The notes under the pieces: generated by a model
Databases searched by the model: none
What the model was told of the DNA's origin: nothing
What the model saw: the letters and a program-made list of their open reading frames with translations, nothing else
From: Candidatus Aenigmatarchaeota archaeon
GTDB taxonomy: Archaea; EX4484-52; GLR71
NCBI GenBank assembly: GCA_023134675.1
Contig: JAGLUQ010000039.1
Coordinates: 1 to 7,448, forward strand
Direction of reading: 5' to 3'
Length of the DNA: 7,448 nt
Program-made: the position numbers and the translations under genes
Shown: piece after piece, positions 1 to 5,262 of the stretch
Layout of the letters: every line of letters begins with the position of its first letter
Position numbering within the stretch: the first letter of the stretch is position 1

Positions 1-43
1 CTGATTACAAGTCAGCCGCTCTACCGAACTAAGCTATCAGAGC
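1..43 (-). tRNA. tRNA-Thr (UGU), 5' part only
   Basis: Read on the minus strand from base 43, the sequence gives a 7-base acceptor strand (GCTCTGA), T8, a D arm GCTT/GAGC closing a loop with the GG pair, and anticodon strand GCTGA followed by loop CTTGTAA. U33 precedes anticodon UGU, which reads Thr ACN codons. The matching 3' anticodon strand begins (TCAG) and then the window ends, so the variable loop, T arm and 3' acceptor strand lie outside. No intron is seen at the 37/38 position, since the loop runs straight into the stem. Confidence 0.9.
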
Positions 44-80
44 AAATTAAAAAACACTAACCGTATCTTTAGCATAAAAT

Positions 81-90
81 CTTTTAAAGC
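81..90 (-). promoter_or_regulatory. candidate box A for tRNA-Thr
   Basis: The minus strand reads GCTTTAAAAG here, a TATA-like box about 43 bases before the tRNA 5' end, which would give a short leader to be trimmed by RNase P. A second candidate (TTTTAT, 74-79) lies closer. Which one is used cannot be decided from the sequence. Confidence 0.35.
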
Positions 91-99
91 TTTTTGATT

Positions 100-354
100 C
101 TATTTGGACTTAAGCTTCTTTATTACGACTTTCCTGCCGCACTTTTCACATGCCGGACGATAAGGCTTTTTTGCAAACGCTTCTTCCCTCTCCTGCATAT
201 GACCGCAGAACGGGCATTTCATCCTGAGATAGTACTTTTCCTTGCCTTTCTCGCGGAACATGAGAATCTTGCCTGTCTTCTCGCCCTCGTCATTCTCAAG
301 AGCGCGGTTTGTGAAGTAGTCTGTGTTCTTGATATCCGAATATTGTATTGTCAT
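100..354 (-). CDS. small zinc-ribbon protein
   Basis: This 84-residue protein has two CxxC knuckles, Cys47/Cys50 (CPFC) and Cys69/Cys72 (CEKC), separated by 18 residues. That spacing is typical of a four-cysteine zinc ribbon that binds one Zn ion. The N-terminal half is charged and lacks a signal peptide or membrane segment; the last residues are lysine-rich (KKLKSK), which would suit nucleic-acid or ribosome contact. Short stand-alone zinc ribbons of this kind are common in archaea and usually lack an assigned function; no specific role is assigned here. The ATG at 354 is about 26 bases from a box A, so the mRNA is probably leaderless, and this fixes the start. It diverges from the DUF5680 gene. 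Confidence 0.8.
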   Translation of the reverse strand: MTIQYSDIKNTDYFTNRALENDEGEKTGKILMFREKGKEKYYLRMKCPFCGHMQEREEAFAKKPYRPACEKCGRKVVIKKLKSK

Positions 355-376
355 ACAAGATAATACGCATAAAAGG

Positions 377-384
377 TTTATATT
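377..384 (-). promoter_or_regulatory. box A of the zinc-ribbon gene
   Basis: The minus strand reads AATATAAA, centred about 26 bases before the ATG at 354. This is the standard archaeal TATA to start-site distance, so transcription should begin at or next to the start codon. Confidence 0.6.
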
Positions 385-408
385 GTTTTTGATTGTTGGA
401 TGTTGGGA

Positions 409-416
409 TTTATAAA
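409..416 (+). promoter_or_regulatory. box A of the DUF5680 gene
   Basis: A perfect TTTATAAA lies 26 bases (centre to A of ATG) before the ATG at 439. It lies downstream of an earlier in-frame ATG at 400, which argues that the earlier ATG is not the start and that the mRNA is leaderless from 439. It sits about 25 bases from the opposing box A of the zinc-ribbon gene, so the two divergent promoters are back to back. Confidence 0.65.
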
Positions 417-438
417 CTGCTCAATATATAATATTGTT

Positions 439-915
439 ATGATAGATTTTCAAAAACTTTCTGAATTTCTTGTCAGGGCAAAGGTAAGTACATACGCAGG
501 CGACGGGAAAGAAGTTGAGTCGCAAAGGCCAGGCTTCAATGAGCTTGAGTACAAGGAAGGCAACCTTGAATACAGGGACAGCTATGCGGGCTTTTACTGT
601 GCACCAGGACAGGAGGTTGTAAGGTTCAAAGGAAAGCCTATATGGGCTATGGCCTACAATGGCGGGATGATAAAAAAGTATCAGTATAATGAGGCTTTTT
701 CCGGTATGATATTTGCATTTTTGAAAGAGGCTCTGAAGAGGGTTGATAAGTCAAGGCCATTCAGAGGTCCTGAAAGTTTTAAGGACGGGGATTTTGAGTA
801 TGTTGACGAAACAGAAGGGGACATAGCTCTTTTCAACGGCTGCGAGAAGATATTGTACAAAGGTGAAGAAGTGTTCAGGCAGCATTATATGGGCGGATTG
901 ATACTTGGGAAATGA
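439..915 (+). CDS. DUF5680 domain protein
   Basis: This is a 158-residue soluble protein. The N-terminus (FQKLSEFLVRAKVSTYAGDG, residues 4-23) and the following blocks with PGFNELEY (31-38), YRDSYAGF (45-52), GQEVV (57-61) and GKPIWAMAYNGG (65-76) match the pattern I know for the DUF5680 family, found in bacteria and archaea as single-domain proteins of about 150 residues. The family's biochemical role is not known to me, and no catalytic motif is evident. There is no signal peptide or membrane segment. The start at 439 rather than the in-frame ATG at 400 is chosen because the box A lies between them and because the family begins near this point. The gene converges with the orphan gene ending at 933, with 17 bases between stop codons and no clear terminator. 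Confidence 0.82.
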   Translation: MIDFQKLSEFLVRAKVSTYAGDGKEVESQRPGFNELEYKEGNLEYRDSYAGFYCAPGQEVVRFKGKPIWAMAYNGGMIKKYQYNEAFSGMIFAFLKEALKRVDKSRPFRGPESFKDGDFEYVDETEGDIALFNGCEKILYKGEEVFRQHYMGGLILGK

Positions 916-932
916 ACGAGAAATACAAATCA

Positions 933-1850
933 TTACATGTAGGTTAAATCCTCTTTCTTGAGACAATCTTCAGCATGCTTGCTGATTATCAGGGTTTGAG
1001 GAATATTATATTTAAAATCGGTCAAAGTCAAAGAAGGTCTAAATTCTTTTTTTTCTGGCTCCATTGATATGAATCCGAGTTCAGGATGCATCAGTTTTAC
1101 CTCGCCTGAAAGCTTGTAGAACATCTTTTCCCTCCATGAATTTGCTGCCATATTATCTCTGGGTATCTTGGAGATAGCATCAGACAATAATTCAGCAGAA
1201 AGCAGGAAATCACTGAGCTTTCCTTTCCACAAGCCGAAATTTTCATGTATTACATAAGGCCTGTCCTGAAAATAATAGCAATTAATACTAATGTTTGTAT
1301 TTACAAAACAAGAGAATATTTTAAGCTCTTTTCCAAAAAGATATGCAAACATCTGGTATGGTTCTTCATCTTCATGAAATATGTCTGAGACGCGTGATCC
1401 TTTAATTGTGTCATCCCCATAAAAGTATTTTACTTCCAGACCGCTTGGGATATCCTGCAGGTTCTCCATGAGAATGTCTCTTATCGGCACCCACCATTCA
1501 TCTTTGTATTTATCAGATGCTAACATCTCAAAAGACAGCTTGTTAAAATGAACGCTTACTTCATCTTCAAGGATGGATTCAATATCCACATCCTTATACT
1601 CTGGTGCAGAGGGAAAATCGTATATCTTATCGCTCCCGCTGCGAAAATCCGGAGACATGTATGCTTCAGGGTTCTTGTTCACCTGTATAAGCGTTTTTAT
1701 AGCAGATAGGATTCCCTCAGGTTCAAACAGGTTCTCTCCGAGGCAGCTTATATTATTCTGCGGGCTGTATTTCAATGCCTGATCATATGAAAGTTTTGCT
1801 CTGCCTAAGCTTTTCTTGTCTGATTTTTCAGAAATCTGCAGAAGTTCCAT
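933..1850 (-). CDS. hypothetical protein, 305 residues
   Basis: I do not recognise this protein. It is 305 residues long, acidic and aromatic-rich, with no signal peptide, no convincing membrane helix and no cysteine clusters. The first 60 residues hold a lysine-rich helix and a segment resembling a helical repeat (YDQALKYSPQNN, about 22-33). The middle (about 85-215) alternates charged and aromatic stretches such as DEWWVPIRDIL, and the C-terminal third includes SWREKMFYKLSGEVKLMHPE. The long open frame and steady amino-acid use argue that it is real. A box A (TTTATAAA, 1876-1883) about 29 bases before the ATG supports this start and a nearly leaderless mRNA. It may be restricted to its lineage. 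Confidence 0.75.
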   Translation of the reverse strand: MELLQISEKSDKKSLGRAKLSYDQALKYSPQNNISCLGENLFEPEGILSAIKTLIQVNKNPEAYMSPDFRSGSDKIYDFPSAPEYKDVDIESILEDEVSVHFNKLSFEMLASDKYKDEWWVPIRDILMENLQDIPSGLEVKYFYGDDTIKGSRVSDIFHEDEEPYQMFAYLFGKELKIFSCFVNTNISINCYYFQDRPYVIHENFGLWKGKLSDFLLSAELLSDAISKIPRDNMAANSWREKMFYKLSGEVKLMHPELGFISMEPEKKEFRPSLTLTDFKYNIPQTLIISKHAEDCLKKEDLTYM

Positions 1851-1875
1851 AATATCTATTTATTAGCGGTGAAAA

Positions 1876-1883
1876 TTTATAAA
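1876..1883 (-). promoter_or_regulatory. box A of the 305-residue orphan gene
   Basis: The palindromic TTTATAAA is centred 29-30 bases before the ATG at 1850, which predicts a transcript starting about three bases ahead of the start codon. Confidence 0.55.
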
Positions 1884-1950
1884 TCAGATGTAAATAGTTA
1901 ATTTAAGTTTTTACATATTTAATATTAATATCTTTAGAGGAATATTAATC

Positions 1951-1971
1951 AAAAAAAAGAAGGGAAAAAAA
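1951..1971 (-). terminator. oligo-T terminator after the FKBP gene
   Basis: On the minus strand, a T7 run and then a T8 run, separated by six bases, begin four bases after the FKBP stop codon. Archaeal RNA polymerase terminates on such T tracts without needing a hairpin. Confidence 0.65.
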
Positions 1972-1974
1972 GAC

Positions 1975-2403
1975 TTAAGAAACATCAACGACTTTGACTT
2001 TGAAATTTAGAGTCTTTCCTGCCAATGGATGGTTGATGTCAATTGTTACTTCCGTGTCGCCTATCTCTGTGATTGTTGCAGGTATCTGCTGGCCGTTTGG
2101 AAGTGCCATAGCAAGCTGCATCCCTGCTTTCAGATCTGCGCCTTCAGGAAGCTTGTCTTTAGGAACTTTCTGGATAAGCTGCGGGTTCGGATCGCCGTAA
2201 GCGTCTGCGGGCTTTAGAGTTATCTCTTTCTCATCGCCTTTTTCCATATCTACAACTGCATCATCAAATCCTTTTATCATCTGGCCTGCGCCAACTTCAA
2301 ACTCAAGCGGCTCGCCGTGCTTTTCTGAACTGTCAAATACAGTCCCGTCTTCAAGAGTACCTGTGTACTCAACCTTTACTTTGTCACCTTTCTTTACCGG
2401 CAT
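1975..2403 (-). CDS. FKBP-type peptidyl-prolyl cis-trans isomerase, SlyD-like
   Basis: This is a 142-residue cytoplasmic prolyl isomerase and chaperone of the short archaeal FKBP type. The FKBP core begins with KGDKVKVEYTGTLEDGTVFDSS (residues 5-26), then the active-site region with GAGQMIKGFDDAVVDM (38-53) and AYGDPNP (68-74). An insert-in-flap domain follows (about 73-121), as in SlyD, which binds unfolded substrate. The chain returns to the core at DINHPLAGKTLNFKVKV (122-138), a family hallmark. The His-rich metal-binding tail of bacterial SlyD is absent, as in archaeal members. The ATG at 2403 is preferred over an in-frame TTG at 2412 because it matches the usual family N-terminus (MPVKKGD). 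A T-rich terminator follows. Confidence 0.95.
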   Translation of the reverse strand: MPVKKGDKVKVEYTGTLEDGTVFDSSEKHGEPLEFEVGAGQMIKGFDDAVVDMEKGDEKEITLKPADAYGDPNPQLIQKVPKDKLPEGADLKAGMQLAMALPNGQQIPATITEIGDTEVTIDINHPLAGKTLNFKVKVVDVS

Positions 2404-2482
2404 CTTAATCAAATCCTTTTTAATCGAAAAAACAAGAAATATGCTTATTTTAACAATTTATGCCAAGAATTTAGGTGAATAC

Positions 2483-2490
2483 TATATAAG
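2483..2490 (-). promoter_or_regulatory. candidate box A for the FKBP gene
   Basis: The minus strand reads CTTATATA. It would start transcription near 2460 and leave a leader of about 55 bases. A nearer, weaker candidate (CATATTT, 2438-2444) would give a leader of about 11 bases. The 168-base gap between the FKBP start and the upstream paralog's stop shows no other feature. Confidence 0.3.
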
Positions 2491-2571
2491 TGTTTGGTTG
2501 TTCACATCAATAAATATCTACAGCTCTCTTGTTTATCAAACCCTGATATCCTTGTTCTCCAAAGAAGAAAA

Positions 2572-3066
2572 CTACATCGGCAGTGTTATTTCTTCAAAAA
2601 CGGTATCATTATTAAAAACTTCAGGGTTTGCTTCAAGTGCATATTTTTTAAAGATAGATACTGCGCTGTCAAATAATGTTTTATCCATCCGATTAAATAT
2701 TTTCTGCTTATTTGCTTCAAACAGCAATGACTTGAGTTGCAGAAGCTGATCATCTTTTTCGCAATCATTTAGAATATATGTGATTTTATATTTTTCCACC
2801 ATAATTTCAGCGATATGATCAATCAACTGAAGATAAGGCAATGCATCGTTTATTTTTCCTTTAAGTACCTGATTTACAAGACCTGTCTGTATATGCGTAT
2901 AAGCAGAATCAAGTTCCTGCGGAGATAAATATGCTTTGTCAAGTATATTGGCTGCGGCGTGATAATCAATTATATCTGTTTCAGCATAATGTTCAAATAG
3001 TTTTAAGATATCACCGGACGTTGGATTTTTTTCAGGGAGAATATCAAACGATTTTACATCAGCCAT
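2572..3066 (-). CDS. hypothetical protein, paralog of the neighbouring gene (copy 1)
   Basis: This 164-residue soluble protein of unknown function is predicted to be mostly helical and acidic, without a signal peptide or membrane segment. It aligns along its length with the upstream neighbour at 3180-3746: both begin M-(A/S)-DVKSFD, then share a spaced pattern IL...E.Y...IDY (about 20-34), EL..A.T..Q.GL..Q (about 51-66) and a YLQ..(N/D).IA block (about 78-86). Overall identity is roughly 30 percent by eye. An AAGGTT Shine-Dalgarno-like sequence about nine bases before ATG, plus a box A at 3107-3115, gives a leader of about 19 bases, unlike the leaderless genes around it. It is a tandem duplicate; the helical repeat-like look suggests a binding or regulatory role, but that is a guess. 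Confidence 0.72.
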   Translation of the reverse strand: MADVKSFDILPEKNPTSGDILKLFEHYAETDIIDYHAAANILDKAYLSPQELDSAYTHIQTGLVNQVLKGKINDALPYLQLIDHIAEIMVEKYKITYILNDCEKDDQLLQLKSLLFEANKQKIFNRMDKTLFDSAVSIFKKYALEANPEVFNNDTVFEEITLPM

Positions 3067-3106
3067 ATCAATAACCTTAATTGATATTATACATTAAATG
3101 TTTAAT

Positions 3107-3115
3107 TTTATAAAA
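3107..3115 (-). promoter_or_regulatory. box A, copy 1 paralog
   Basis: The minus strand reads TTTTATAAA, predicting a transcript start near 3085 and a short leader carrying the AAGGTT ribosome binding site. The BRE position immediately upstream (GCAAAA) is formed by the left arm of the inverted repeat. Confidence 0.6.
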
Positions 3116-3140
3116 TTTTGCGGTATTTTATCACGCAAAA
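3116..3140 (-). promoter_or_regulatory. inverted repeat (candidate operator), copy 1
   Basis: TTTTGCG (3116-3122) and CGCAAAA (3134-3140) form a perfect 7-base inverted repeat with an 11-base centre. The same element is present before the paralog, where both arms are unchanged although surrounding bases differ. It abuts box A and covers the BRE position, so a bound dimer would compete with TFB and repress, or if slightly upstream would help recruit it. The regulator is unknown. Confidence 0.55.
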
Positions 3141-3179
3141 GTTATTATAAAAAAGAATCAGTATAGTTGTCTATTGGTT

Positions 3180-3746
3180 CTAATTAGTAGGCCCTTCAAT
3201 AATCTCCAGGTCATCTGTCGCCTGGATTGTGTGGAAAAGGTAATTATGGTAGCTGATGTTGCAATTATCTTTTTTCCAGTGAAACATATTGTTTTCGTCT
3301 TTCAGAAGTTCCGGCTTTACATCCATCACATATTCCCTGAACTCAAAAAGAGCGTTATTAAGATGCTGTTGATCATTGTTTATATGAGCCAAGAAAAGCT
3401 CTGTGTTCAGATATGTAAAATTTGAATTATCTGCCGTGCTTTCAGGCATAGTGTCAACATAATCTGTTTTTTCCATCAATTTTTTTGCAATGTAATTCAT
3501 TGCCTGGAGATATGCAAGCCCATCTTCAATGCTTTCGTTCTCTTCAATCTGCCTCTCAAGCCCTCTCTGCATATAGGTAAAAGCGGTTCTGAGTTCCTCA
3601 AGATACAATAGGTCCATATCAATTATCTGAGTGAATTTGGGATAATCTATAACTCCTTTATTTTCATAACATTCCAAAGTATTAAGAATCCCATCTATAT
3701 CCGGAATTCCTTCAAGAAGAGCATCAAACGATTTTACATCAGACAT
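3180..3746 (-). CDS. hypothetical protein, paralog of the neighbouring gene (copy 2)
   Basis: This 188-residue acidic, helical, cytoplasmic protein is the longer member of the tandem pair. It shares with copy 1 the N-terminus DVKSFD, the IDY motif (about 33-35), the EL..A.T..Q.GL..Q helix and the YLQ..N.IA helix. After residue about 150 it has an extra C-terminal segment rich in His, Asn and Trp (MFHWKKDNCNISYHNYLF) that copy 1 lacks. GAGGT about nine bases before the ATG is a good Shine-Dalgarno sequence. Its stop lies only about 15 bases before the start of the duplicated control block of copy 1, so the two genes are packed head to tail but each keeps its own promoter. I recognise no family and assign no function. 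Confidence 0.75.
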   Translation of the reverse strand: MSDVKSFDALLEGIPDIDGILNTLECYENKGVIDYPKFTQIIDMDLLYLEELRTAFTYMQRGLERQIEENESIEDGLAYLQAMNYIAKKLMEKTDYVDTMPESTADNSNFTYLNTELFLAHINNDQQHLNNALFEFREYVMDVKPELLKDENNMFHWKKDNCNISYHNYLFHTIQATDDLEIIEGPTN

Positions 3747-3786
3747 ATCAATAACCTCAACAGGTATGATATATTAAATGTTAAAG

Positions 3787-3793
3787 TTTATAA
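3787..3793 (-). promoter_or_regulatory. box A, copy 2 paralog
   Basis: The minus strand reads TTATAAA at the same offset as in copy 1. The flanks have changed (the longer palindrome AATTTTATAAAATT of copy 1 is broken) but the TATA core is kept, as expected of a working promoter. Confidence 0.6.
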
Positions 3794-3795
3794 GA

Positions 3796-3820
3796 TTTTG
3801 CGGTATTTCATCACGCAAAA
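3796..3820 (-). promoter_or_regulatory. inverted repeat (candidate operator), copy 2
   Basis: TTTTGCG (3796-3802) and CGCAAAA (3814-3820) have the same spacing and arms as copy 1, with one change in the 11-base centre. Conservation of both arms while nearby leader bases changed supports a functional site. Confidence 0.55.
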
Positions 3821-3844
3821 GTTATCATAAAATAGAATTAGTAT

Positions 3845-3861
3845 AAAAAAATAAAAAAAAA
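3845..3861 (-). terminator. oligo-T terminator after the cold-shock gene
   Basis: On the minus strand a T9 run (3853-3861) and a T7 run (3845-3851), split by one A, follow the cold-shock stop codon by about 35 bases. It separates that gene from the paralog control region immediately downstream. Confidence 0.7.
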
Positions 3862-3895
3862 TAGATAAGAGAATAATAAAATTAAATTTATTCAA

Positions 3896-4093
3896 TTACT
3901 CTTTTGCAAGTTCTACTTTCTGTGCCTGCTTGCCTCTTTCTGTCTGTGCAGGTTCAAAAGATACCTTGTCGTTCTCGTTTAGTGCTGTTCCTTCTGCGAG
4001 AGCTGTGTGATGTACGAAATAATCTTCGCCATCGTCGCCTTCGATAAAGCCAAATCCTTTATCTGCGTTAAACCATTTTACTGTTCCTTCCAT
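3896..4093 (-). CDS. cold-shock domain protein (CspA family)
   Basis: This is a 65-residue single cold-shock domain, the full usual length. It starts [17 protein letters not shown], containing RNP1 (KGFGFI, residues 12-17), and continues with RNP2 (YFVHHTAL, about 25-32; the common form is FVHxSxI). The aromatic residues Trp7, Phe14, Phe16, Phe26 and the His28/His29 pair are those that stack on single-stranded nucleic acid. Such proteins are cytoplasmic RNA chaperones that melt secondary structure. They are present in only some archaea, often thought to be acquired from bacteria. A GGAG sequence about 11 bases before the ATG serves as ribosome binding site, and a long leader precedes it. Confidence 0.95.
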   Translation of the reverse strand: MEGTVKWFNADKGFGFIEGDDGEDYFVHHTALAEGTALNENDKVSFEPAQTERGKQAQKVELAKE

Positions 4094-4198
4094 TCAAATC
4101 TACTCCGGAATACAAGAAGAGAGATTGTCCTCAAAAACTAAAGAATTTTCATACTTCAAGTATTCTGCTAATAATACGGTTCGTTTTCTTTTTAAAGC
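4094..4198 (-). promoter_or_regulatory. long leader and promoter of the cold-shock gene
   Basis: A box A (CTTTAAAA on the minus strand, about 4190-4197) predicts transcription from about 4167, giving an untranslated leader of about 74 bases while most genes here have none. The leader contains a perfect palindrome ATACTT-C-AAGTAT (4151-4163, + strand view), able to form a small hairpin near the RNA 5' end, and GGAG at 4104-4107 as ribosome binding site. Long structured leaders control bacterial cspA mRNA by temperature; a similar role here is inference. The remaining stretch up to 4362 shows only a candidate promoter for the next gene. Confidence 0.45.
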
Positions 4199-4362
4199 TT
4201 TGGGTGGATTTGGGGGTTTTTACAGGCCTTAAACATTATTTGGGCAAAAGATCATTAACAAGTACCAGTTTGAGTTCTATAAGGTTATCTATTTTTAGTG
4301 ATTAATATGCCCAAAAATATAAAGATTGGTTCTTGAGTTATATTTACATCTAAAATGGTGTG

Positions 4363-4746
4363 ATGATAAATATGTATTTCAAATCACGGTTTTGCAATCT
4401 TGATGATTCTGACGGCGGCACTTTGGAAAAGATAGTCAGAAGATATTCTGATGACTTTTCCGAGCTACCTTTAGGAAGACCTGAAATACAGAAATATGTC
4501 CTTGTGAAAAAGGAAGATGAAGAAAACTATTTTCTTACTGTCTCAAATGAAATGCAAGAGATAGGATTAGATGCAGTGCAATTGATTTTTTTCGGCCCTG
4601 TTGAAAAAAAAGTTGAGCAATACATACAGGAGTTCCAGGAAGCAGCCAGACTTAAGACTATTGATACTGATGCGACAAGGTGTGCAAATACAGTAATAGA
4701 ACAAAAAATGAAAGGAATGTCATCAATATTCTCAAAAGCTCTATAG
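4363..4746 (+). CDS. hypothetical protein, 127 residues
   Basis: I do not recognise this small soluble protein. It begins with a compact mixed segment (YFKSRFCNLDDSDGG) and has a charged centre. The second half includes a hydrophobic strand, LDAVQLIFFGPVEKK (about 70-84), followed by a long amphipathic helix, EQYIQEFQEAARLK (about 86-99). The strand and helix could be one half of a ferredoxin-like fold, but this is only a shape argument. The start is uncertain: GTG at 4360, ATG at 4363 and ATG at 4372 are all in frame. A TTATATTT box near 4338-4345 fits a transcript beginning about 4366, and GGTG at 4357-4360 could instead serve the ATG at 4372. It converges with the next gene, with 24 bases between stops. 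Confidence 0.65.
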   Translation: MINMYFKSRFCNLDDSDGGTLEKIVRRYSDDFSELPLGRPEIQKYVLVKKEDEENYFLTVSNEMQEIGLDAVQLIFFGPVEKKVEQYIQEFQEAARLKTIDTDATRCANTVIEQKMKGMSSIFSKAL

Positions 4747-4770
4747 CTCTGAATACTGCTATATTTTGCT

Positions 4771-5178
4771 TTATTGTACTACTGGATCAACTTCATAAGT
4801 GATTTCTTCATTATCCAGAAGACATTTGATGTGGTCTGTTATTTCATCCACTGTATCAAGATATTTAGGATTAATACTCCCGGAGCCCTGATCTGTTACA
4901 TGTATGTTTAATGCTTCATCTGCCATTTCATCATAGAAGAAATTTATCTTTCCGGCCGGTATGATATTATCGGTAATTCTTGTGTCCATCTGGTAATGTC
5001 CTCCGCATTCGTCGATATTGCCTCGATGTTCCGGATAGAACAGATGGATCTTGTCGTATGTTAAGGTATCATCAATACCATAATCATTGAGGTATTCTTT
5101 GCATCCTAAAAGCAGTTTCGGGACAAGGGTTTTGAGCACTTCGATTTTCATCTTCTCTGTTCTTATTATACGACCCAT
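4771..5178 (-). CDS. hypothetical protein, 135 residues
   Basis: This acidic soluble protein is not a family I recognise. It starts with a basic stretch and a helix (EVLKTLVPKLLLGCKEYL, about 13-30), has a central section with His, Cys and Asp residues (HLFYPEHRGNIDECGGHY, about 45-62), and ends in a helix DTVDEITDHIKCLLD (about 108-122). The scattered His and Cys residues could bind metal but do not form a recognisable motif. A box A (TTTTTAAA on the minus strand, about 5200-5207) lies 26 bases before the ATG at 5178, supporting a leaderless start there. An inner ATG at 5151 is an alternative, with a second TATA-like box at 5187-5194. Confidence 0.65.
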   Translation of the reverse strand: MGRIIRTEKMKIEVLKTLVPKLLLGCKEYLNDYGIDDTLTYDKIHLFYPEHRGNIDECGGHYQMDTRITDNIIPAGKINFFYDEMADEALNIHVTDQGSGSINPKYLDTVDEITDHIKCLLDNEEITYEVDPVVQ

Positions 5179-5199
5179 ACCTCACAATTATATGAATAT

Positions 5200-5207
5200 T
5201 TTTAAAA
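5200..5207 (-). promoter_or_regulatory. box A of the 135-residue orphan gene
   Basis: The T/A run on the minus strand (ending TTTTTAAA) is centred about 26 bases before the ATG at 5178. It is only about 30 bases from the divergent promoter of the aminopropyltransferase-like gene. Confidence 0.5.
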
Positions 5208-5234
5208 AATGATGTTAACAGCAAACTTAAATGT

Positions 5235-5241
5235 CTTAAAA
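5235..5241 (+). promoter_or_regulatory. box A of the aminopropyltransferase-like gene
   Basis: TTAAAAA is centred about 25 bases before the ATG at 5263, which predicts a leaderless mRNA. There is no Shine-Dalgarno sequence ahead of this ATG. Confidence 0.5.
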
Positions 5242-5262
5242 ATCAAATAATCAAAGATCAAT

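Larger units (their letters stand above)
3046..3165 (-). repeat. duplicated promoter and N-terminal block, copy 1
   Basis: This 120-base block matches 3726-3845 at a constant offset of 680 with no insertions or deletions. I count 13 differences in the 99 non-coding bases, about 87 percent identity, and the first seven codons are almost identical too. Beyond the block the similarity falls off sharply on both sides. It holds the ribosome binding site, box A and an inverted repeat, so it is a complete control region duplicated with its gene. Confidence 0.85.
3726..3845 (-). repeat. duplicated promoter and N-terminal block, copy 2
   Basis: This is the partner of 3046-3165. It ends where the T-tract terminator of the upstream cold-shock gene begins. 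The ribosome binding site here is GAGGT, stronger than the AAGGT of copy 1. Confidence 0.85.

Noticed and set aside
94..363. 89-residue plus-strand open frame
   Set aside because: It lies almost entirely antisense to the zinc-ribbon gene, which has paired CxxC knuckles and a well-placed box A; this frame has no family features.
400..438. Upstream ATG of the DUF5680 gene at 400
   Set aside because: The box A TTTATAAA falls inside this stretch 26 bases before the ATG at 439, and the family N-terminus matches the later start.
1921..1949. Direct repeat AATATTAAT at 1921-1929 and 1941-1949
   Set aside because: It is short, AT-only and in AT-rich non-coding sequence, so chance is sufficient; there is no larger array.
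1994..2217. Two plus-strand open frames opposite FKBP
   Set aside because: They are antisense shadows of a strongly conserved FKBP reading frame.
2363..2768. Open frames of 128 and 60 residues across the FKBP upstream gap and copy 1 paralog
   Set aside because: They overlap the better supported paralog gene, whose homologous partner confirms the chosen frame.
3046..3845. CRISPR or transposon terminal repeats
   Set aside because: There are only two copies, 680 bases apart, each attached to a gene start in the same orientation; there are no spacers, transposase or target duplications.
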